From Myxococcus dinghuensis (lineage in GTDB: Bacteria; Myxococcota; Myxococcia; Myxococcales; Myxococcaceae), in assembly GCF_024198235.1 (NCBI RefSeq), contig NZ_JAKCFB010000002.1, forward strand, positions 186,001 to 250,000: a DNA stretch of 64,000 nt. The letters are read 5' to 3'. The notes under the pieces are model-generated. The model was not told the DNA's origin and did no database searches. It saw only the letters and a program-made list of their open reading frames with translations. The first letter of the stretch is position 1. Each line of letters starts with the position of its first letter. Below are positions 59,452-64,000 of the stretch, one piece after another. The position numbers were made by a program, and so were the translations under genes.

Positions 59452-60237
59452 TCACGAAGCCACGAAGCCGTGGCTGCGGACCTTGTCCGGCGTGGTGCCC
59501 GTCATCCGCCGGAACATCGCGATGAAGGACGAGGCGCTGGCGTAGCCCAGGTCCAGGGCGATGGACTCCACCGAGCGCCCCTGCTCCAGGAGCGCCAGCG
59601 CCTTGACGACCCGCAGGCGCTGGCGCCACTCGCTGAAGGACAACCCCAGGTGTTGCTGGCAGCGGCGCTCCAGCGTGCGCTCCGTGGTGTGCAGCCGCTC
59701 CGCCCACGCCTCCAGGGAGCGCGCGTCCTCCGGGTGCGCCTCGAGCGCGGTGAGCACCGGCCCCAGCAGCGGGTCGTCGGACATGGGCAGGTAGCTGCCC
59801 TGGGCGGGCGCCCGCGCCAGTTGGTCGATGAGCACCCGTAGCAGCCGGCGCTCGGCGCTGGTGCGGGGCTGGTCCACGCCGTTGGCGCGCAGGTGCTCCA
59901 GCAGCGCCTTCACCAGCGGACTCACCGCCAGCGCGCACGTCGTCTTCGGCAACGCCCGGCACCACTCCCGCGCGAGGTAGAGCGAGCAGTGGCTCGCCTC
60001 GGAGCGGTTCATGCCCAGGTGCTCCACGTCCGGCGGCAGCCAGATGCCGTACTGCGGCGGCGCCAGGTAGTGGCTGCCCGCCAGCTTCAGCTCCATCACC
60101 CCGCTGAAGGCGTAGACGAACTCGCCCCACGGGTGGCGGTGACGGGGGTACGTCGCCGCGTCCGGCAGGCTGGCCGTCCGGAAATACACGGGGTGTGGAA
60201 GCTTTGAGGTGAAGGGAACCTGGAGCTGTTTCGCCAT
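59452..60237 (-). CDS. AraC-family transcriptional regulator (cupin + HTH)
   Basis: 261 aa. N-terminal cupin sensor (YPRHRHPWGEFVYAFSGVME with HxH, LAPPQYGIWLPPDVEHLGMN) and C-terminal double helix-turn-helix: LEAWAERLHTTERTLERRCQ then HLGLSFSEWRQRLRVVKALA and SVESIALDLGYASASSFIAM, FRRMTGTTPDKVRS. This layout is that of NimR/YeaM-type regulators that control a divergent exporter. The start is 71 bp from a divergent EamA transporter gene, which it probably controls. Confidence 0.92.
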   Translation of the reverse strand: MAKQLQVPFTSKLPHPVYFRTASLPDAATYPRHRHPWGEFVYAFSGVMELKLAGSHYLAPPQYGIWLPPDVEHLGMNRSEASHCSLYLAREWCRALPKTTCALAVSPLVKALLEHLRANGVDQPRTSAERRLLRVLIDQLARAPAQGSYLPMSDDPLLGPVLTALEAHPEDARSLEAWAERLHTTERTLERRCQQHLGLSFSEWRQRLRVVKALALLEQGRSVESIALDLGYASASSFIAMFRRMTGTTPDKVRSHGFVAS

Positions 60238-60307
60238 GGCGGCTTCTCCGCATGGGTTGTCGGAACTTCGCTATATCAATCAGCCCCGTCAGCCGCAGGA
60301 TGGGCGC

Positions 60308-61243
60308 ATGAGTTCTCATCGGAAACCCGTGGATGGCTTCGCGCTCGGGACCATGCTCGTGCTGTGCGCCATCTGGGGAATGCAGCAGGTGGCCGTGAAG
60401 CTGGCCGCGCCCCATGTCCCGCCCATGATGCAGATGGCGCTGCGCTCGGGCGCGGGCGCGCTGCTGGTGGGGTTGTTGTGCTGGGTCCGGGGCGAGCGGG
60501 GGCTCCTGCGCCACGGGCCCTGGCGGCCCGGGCTGCTCGCGGGCGCGCTGTTCTCCGCGGAGTTCCTCTTCGTGGGTGAGGGCCTGCGCCACACGAACGC
60601 CTCGCACATGGCGGTCTTCCTCTACACCGCGCCCGTCTTCGCCGCGCTGGGCCTGCACTGGTGGGTGCCGTCGGAGCGGATGCGGCGCACGCAGTGGCTG
60701 GGCATCGCCGTGTCGTTCGCGGGCATCGTGCTCGCGTTCGGCGGCGGCTGGCTGCGCGGCGGCATCAGCCCGGACGTGCTCTGGGGCGACCTGCTGGGGC
60801 TGTTGGCGGGGCTGGCCTGGGGCGCCACCACGGTGGTGATTCGCGTCTCCGCGTTGTCCGACGCGCCGCCGACCCAGACGCTGCTCTACCAGTTGGCGGG
60901 CGGCGCGGCCCTCCTCTTCCCGGTGGCCCTGCTCACCGGACAGGCCGGCCCCCTCGACCTGGCGCCGGTGGCCTGGGCGAGCCTGCTCTTCCAGGGGGTC
61001 GTCGTCTGCTTCGCCAGCTACCTCACCTGGTTCTGGCTGCTGCGGCGCTACCTGGCCGCCAGCCTGTCCGTCTTCTCCTTCATGACGCCCCTGTTCGGGG
61101 TCACCGCGGGCATCCTCGTGCTGAACGAGCGCGCGGAGCTGTCCTTCGCCGTGGGCGCGGTGCTGGTGCTCACCGGCATCCTCATCGTCAGCGCGGCGGG
61201 GCTGCTGCGGCCCCAGCAGGCGCTGGAGACCGGGACGACCTGA
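60308..61243 (+). CDS. EamA/DMT-family drug/metabolite exporter
   Basis: 311 aa from ATG 60308. Ten hydrophobic helices in two EamA halves: FALGTMLVLCAIWGMQQVAV, LAAPHVPPMMQMALRSGAGA, LLVGLLCWVRGE, MAVFLYTAPVFAALGLHWW, LLGLLAGLAWGATTVVIRVS and ASLLFQGVVVCFASYLTWFW with LLVLTGILIVSAAG-type ending. Typical of exporters of metabolites or drugs across the inner membrane. Divergent from the AraC regulator; a small A/T-rich spacer contains the promoter. Confidence 0.92.
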   Translation: MSSHRKPVDGFALGTMLVLCAIWGMQQVAVKLAAPHVPPMMQMALRSGAGALLVGLLCWVRGERGLLRHGPWRPGLLAGALFSAEFLFVGEGLRHTNASHMAVFLYTAPVFAALGLHWWVPSERMRRTQWLGIAVSFAGIVLAFGGGWLRGGISPDVLWGDLLGLLAGLAWGATTVVIRVSALSDAPPTQTLLYQLAGGAALLFPVALLTGQAGPLDLAPVAWASLLFQGVVVCFASYLTWFWLLRRYLAASLSVFSFMTPLFGVTAGILVLNERAELSFAVGAVLVLTGILIVSAAGLLRPQQALETGTT

Positions 61244-61272
61244 GCCCCGAGCGAAAGGCGCGCGCCCGCGGC

Positions 61273-62499
61273 TCAGGCGTCTCCCGGCGCGGCGGGCGGC
61301 TTCACCGGGGTGGGCACCGACAGCGGCAGGCGCACCGTGAACGTCGACCCCTCCCCGGGCACGCTCCGCGCGTCGACCGTGCCCCCGTGCGCGAGCACCA
61401 CCTGCTGGGTGATGAACAGGCCCAGGCCCAGGCCGTGGTAGCGGCGCTCGGACACGGCTCGCGCGAAGCGCTCGAAGATGCGCGGCAGGTCCTCCCGCGA
61501 GATGCCGATGCCCTCGTCCGTCACGCTCAGCACCACGGTGTCCGCCTCGAGCCCCAGGCGCACGAGGACCGGCCTGCCCGCGCCATACTTCAGCGCGTTG
61601 GCCAGGAGGTTCGTCACCACCTGGTCCAGCCGCTCGCGGTCCCACCGTCCGGGGACGGGGGACACCGCCTCCACGTCCACCCGGCTGCCCGCCTGGGTCG
61701 ACAGGGGGGCGTTGCGCGCCACGACCTCGTCCACCAGGGCCGCGAGGTCCATGGGCGCGGGCGACAGTTGCAGGCGCCCCGCGCTGATGCGCGACACGTC
61801 GAGCAGGTCCTCGATGAGGTCCGTCAGCTTGCGGACCTGACGGCGCGCCAGCTCCAGGTCCTTCGCCAGTCGCGAGCCCGGAAGCCCCGCCTCCGGCGCG
61901 CCCTCCGCCAGGCGCAGCAGGGACGACAGCTTGAGCTGGAGCGAGGTGAGCGGCGTCTTGAGCTCGTGCGAGGCGACGGAGAGGAACTCGTCGCGCGCCT
62001 GGAGGGCCTCGCGCAGCCGCTCCATCTCCCGCACCTCCTCCGCGCGCTTGCGCTCGGTGAAGTCGCGCGTCACCTTGCCGAAGCCCACCAGGCGGCCGGT
62101 CGAGTCCCGCAGCGCGGTGATGACGACGTTGGCCCAGAAGCGGCTGCCGTCCTTGCGCACCCGCCAGCCCTCGTCCTCGAAGCGGCCCTCCCGCGTGGCC
62201 ACCTCCAGCTCCCACGCCGGCTTGCCCCACGCCACGTCCTCCGGGGGATAGAAGCGGCTGAAGTGCTGTCCGAGGATCTCCTCGGCCCGGTAGCCCTTGA
62301 TGCGCTCGGCCCCTCCGTTCCAACTGGCGATGCGCCCCGTCACGTCGAGGGTGAAGATGGCGTAGTCGCGGACGCTGTCGATGAGCAGGTGGAGCTGGGC
62401 GGCCGTATCGAGGGTGGCCTCGCCCGTCTCTCGTTCGGTGGCGTACGTGACGCCGGACATCGGGTGTGAATCGACGTTCTTTTCCAATGGACGACCCAT
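61273..62499 (-). CDS. PAS-domain sensor histidine kinase
   Basis: 408 aa from ATG 62499. One PAS/PAC pair (LLIDSVRDYAIFTLDVTGRI, SWNGGAERIKGYRAEEILGQ, DGSRFWANVVITALRDSTGR, GKVTRDFTERKRAEEVRE), HisKA with phosphoacceptor SVASHELKTPLTSLQLKLSS, and an HATPase_c domain: NALKYGAGRPVLVRLGLEAD (N box), VTDEGIGISREDLPRIFERF (G1) and GLGLGLFITQQVVLAHGGTV (G2). No transmembrane helix, so it senses a cytoplasmic cue. No response regulator is adjacent (orphan kinase, common in myxobacteria). Ends beside the convergent EamA gene. Confidence 0.93.
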   Translation of the reverse strand: MGRPLEKNVDSHPMSGVTYATERETGEATLDTAAQLHLLIDSVRDYAIFTLDVTGRIASWNGGAERIKGYRAEEILGQHFSRFYPPEDVAWGKPAWELEVATREGRFEDEGWRVRKDGSRFWANVVITALRDSTGRLVGFGKVTRDFTERKRAEEVREMERLREALQARDEFLSVASHELKTPLTSLQLKLSSLLRLAEGAPEAGLPGSRLAKDLELARRQVRKLTDLIEDLLDVSRISAGRLQLSPAPMDLAALVDEVVARNAPLSTQAGSRVDVEAVSPVPGRWDRERLDQVVTNLLANALKYGAGRPVLVRLGLEADTVVLSVTDEGIGISREDLPRIFERFARAVSERRYHGLGLGLFITQQVVLAHGGTVDARSVPGEGSTFTVRLPLSVPTPVKPPAAPGDA

Positions 62500-62650
62500 G
62501 GAGACGACACCACACGAACGGGAGCCAGTGAACCCTTTCCCCGCCCTCCTGATGGATGGACAACGCACGTGAACCGTGCATGCCAGCCACGTCGGGCGCA
62601 GCGTGTCGGAAAGGCGACAGACGGCCTGCCTGCCCGCCAGCCGGGGCGCG

Positions 62651-62890
62651 TCAGGGCTCGCGCAGTTGCACGGTCGAGCGCAGCAGCTCACCCTCCGGGC
62701 CGAACTCCCGCACGATGCGGCGGTCCCCTTCGGTATAGGCAATCACCTTCACCACCGGCACGATTCCCTCGCGCGTCGTGGCGAAGCGCTCCGACTTGGG
62801 GAGCTGGGCGCTCTTCACCCGGGAGACCTCCTGCCGGGTCTCTCCGTCGATGTAGACGATGGTGCCGAGATGCCGTGTCGACCTGGCCAT
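62651..62890 (-). CDS. small orphan protein downstream of the metallopeptidase gene
   Basis: 79 aa from ATG 62890 with GGAGGTT 6 nt upstream, 18 bp after the stop of the metallopeptidase-like gene. Beta-rich and basic-acidic mixed (STRHLGTIVYIDGETRQEVS, REGIVPVVKVIAYTEGDRRI). No signal peptide or metal motif. Its size and position recall immunity or chaperone genes after effector genes; this is only inference. Confidence 0.65.
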   Translation of the reverse strand: MARSTRHLGTIVYIDGETRQEVSRVKSAQLPKSERFATTREGIVPVVKVIAYTEGDRRIVREFGPEGELLRSTVQLREP

Positions 62891-62908
62891 GGCGCAACCT
62901 CCAAAGGC

Positions 62909-64000
62909 TCAGCGGGTCCGCGGCTCCGACAATAGCCGTTCGATGAGGCGGAAGCGCTCCGGCATCATCGCCCGGAACTCCCGCTCCTGGGGCGTGCCCC
63001 GGCTGCGGTGGTAGAGCACCAGCGCCTCCGAGAAGTCCTCGGCCGGCGTGGAGGCGCCATACCGGGAGGGGCGGATGCCGTCGCGCTGGATGGCGGAGCG
63101 CCACGGCGCCCAGCCCCGGTCCCTCTCGCTGTCGTTGCCCCAGCGCCCGAGCGCCAGGATGTGCCCCGTCTCGTGGATGAGGCTGTCGTTCATGACCGCC
63201 TGGGACTGGGGCTGCGCCGTCGGGTAGATGCGGATGACGCCGTCCGCGCCCGCCGTCATGTACGAGCGGAAGTTCGGGTCGTTGGACCGGCCCGCCCACC
63301 GCGCGTCCTGCGGGTTGCGGCCCGGCTCCACGTTCACCTCCGTGACGGAGGCCCGGCTGGAAGGGGGCATCACCGACAGGCCATGCACCACCTGGCCGAT
63401 GGTGGGCAGGTGGCCCTGGGCGGGGTCCGGGTTGCGCGGCATGAAGATGGGGACGCGGCGCCCCTCCAGCTCCACCTCGTAGCGGTCCGCGTCCGCGCGC
63501 CCGGAGTTGAAGCGGTGGTTCCGCACCGCGGTGGGGCCGTGGAAGATGCCCGGTTGCCAGGGCCGCGTCTGGCGGTCCTGCTCGAGCCCCGCGACGAGCC
63601 CGGGCGTGCTGGGCTGCTGGGTGAGGAACGTCCCCAACCGGGCCTGCTGTCCCGCCGCGTCCGCGCCCTGGAAGCCGGGGTCCGCCAGCAGCCGGCCCAG
63701 CTCCCGCCGGGCCGGCGTGGACTGGCTCGGGTTGGTGCCGCCGACGAAGTGGAGCAGCCGCTGCTGGTCGTCCACGGGCAGCCGCGCGAAGCCTGGCGCC
63801 GTGGCGAGCCGCGAGAGCGTGTCCTGGGCGCCCCCATCCGTGGGGTGCTGCGAGAGCTGCGCCAGCACGTTGCCGCGCACCGCCTCGTCCAGGCCCTGGA
63901 ACTGGGGGCTGTCCGCCAGCCCCTGGAGCCGCTCGGTGTGCTGCCGGTCCAGCGGCGTGCGCCCCTGGAGGTCCAGGAGCGAGCGCTGCTGGGCTTCAGG
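62909..64000 (-). CDS. helical-repeat protein with C-terminal HExxH metallopeptidase-like domain (N-terminus outside window)
   Basis: At least 363 residues, open to the window edge. The N-terminal part in view holds three or four ~45-residue helical repeats (RLQGLADSPQFQGLDEAVRG, RLATAPGFARLPVDDQQRLL, RELGRLLADPGFQGADAAGQ) of the LLxxPxFxxLxxxxQ type. The C-terminal ~230 residues carry the zinc-site NDSLIHETGHILALGRWG and downstream EDFSEALVLYHRS as a possible Glu ligand. No signal is visible in this part. Such repeat-peptidase fusions in myxobacteria are candidate secreted effectors. A small gene follows on the same strand. Confidence 0.75.
   Translation of the reverse strand, partial: PEAQQRSLLDLQGRTPLDRQHTERLQGLADSPQFQGLDEAVRGNVLAQLSQHPTDGGAQDTLSRLATAPGFARLPVDDQQRLLHFVGGTNPSQSTPARRELGRLLADPGFQGADAAGQQARLGTFLTQQPSTPGLVAGLEQDRQTRPWQPGIFHGPTAVRNHRFNSGRADADRYEVELEGRRVPIFMPRNPDPAQGHLPTIGQVVHGLSVMPPSSRASVTEVNVEPGRNPQDARWAGRSNDPNFRSYMTAGADGVIRIYPTAQPQSQAVMNDSLIHETGHILALGRWGNDSERDRGWAPWRSAIQRDGIRPSRYGASTPAEDFSEALVLYHRSRGTPQEREFRAMMPERFRLIERLLSEPRTR

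Noticed and set aside
58634..62590. 1318-codon minus-strand frame over cupin, AraC, EamA and kinase genes
   Set aside because: Covers four well-supported genes on both strands; its own translation is Arg/Gly/Ala-rich.

Overview
The window is a GC-rich stretch (by eye about 70% G+C with strong third-position GC bias) and most likely comes from the chromosome of a fruiting myxobacterium (Myxococcaceae: Myxococcus, Corallococcus, Pyxidicoccus or a relative). Pointers are the many lipoproteins, an ELWxxDGT-repeat lipoprotein, long repeat/metallopeptidase proteins, GTG starts, tightly overlapping ATGA junctions and many one-component regulators. I see no rRNA, tRNA, CRISPR array, transposase or phage gene.

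Layout. 1-5013: iron or siderophore uptake operon on the minus strand (lipoprotein, two small membrane proteins, PepSY reductase, TonB-dependent receptor cut by the window edge) behind an A/T-rich Fur-like palindrome. 5.3-8 kb: decayed LVIVD remnant, secreted protein, methyltransferase, small lipoprotein. 8.1-11.8 kb: two HxlR-regulator/oxidoreductase modules, matched by a third (qorR-qorB) at 28-29.4 kb; each has inverted or direct repeats in its divergent promoter. 11.9-20.9 kb: housekeeping-type accessory genes (DUF4336, SGNH-like lipoprotein, M28 peptidase with divergent TetR, GT4, RibD-like reductase, Na+/H+ antiporter, SnoaL-like protein). 20.9-22.4 kb: MarR-GAPDH operon behind a perfect 23-bp palindrome. 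22.5-25.1 kb: CE2-type esterase and a membrane protein with a collapsed tandem paralog. 25.3-28.0 kb: molybdenum hydroxylase iorB-iorA. 29.6-40.4 kb: TcdA/B-like glycosyltransferase, secreted repeat proteins, a lipoprotein methyltransferase, a sugar dehydrogenase, a broken ArsR-SRPBCC pair, a serine hydrolase, a thioesterase and the ELWxxDGT protein. 40.5-48.2 kb: three overlapping genes (AsmA-like giant, DUF1318-like lipoprotein, TolB/TPR protein), probably envelope biogenesis.

48.5-54.7 kb is the most striking locus: six overlapping or closely spaced minus-strand genes encode a tetraheme NapC/NrfH-type quinol dehydrogenase, a small membrane protein, a triheme cytochrome, an outer-membrane barrel fused to two monoheme domains, a monoheme lipoprotein with the same domain, and a decaheme lipoprotein made of two pentaheme halves with an Ig-like N-terminus. 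Together there are 20 CXXCH motifs and every compartment needed for electron flow from the quinone pool to the cell surface is represented. This is inferred to be an extracellular or trans-outer-membrane electron conduit with an unusual porin-cytochrome fusion.

54.9-64 kb: M48 protease, Cys-rich lipoprotein, SnoaL-like and cupin proteins, AraC regulator with divergent EamA transporter, PAS histidine kinase, and a helical-repeat protein with a HExxH metallopeptidase domain (cut by the right edge) followed by a small orphan gene.
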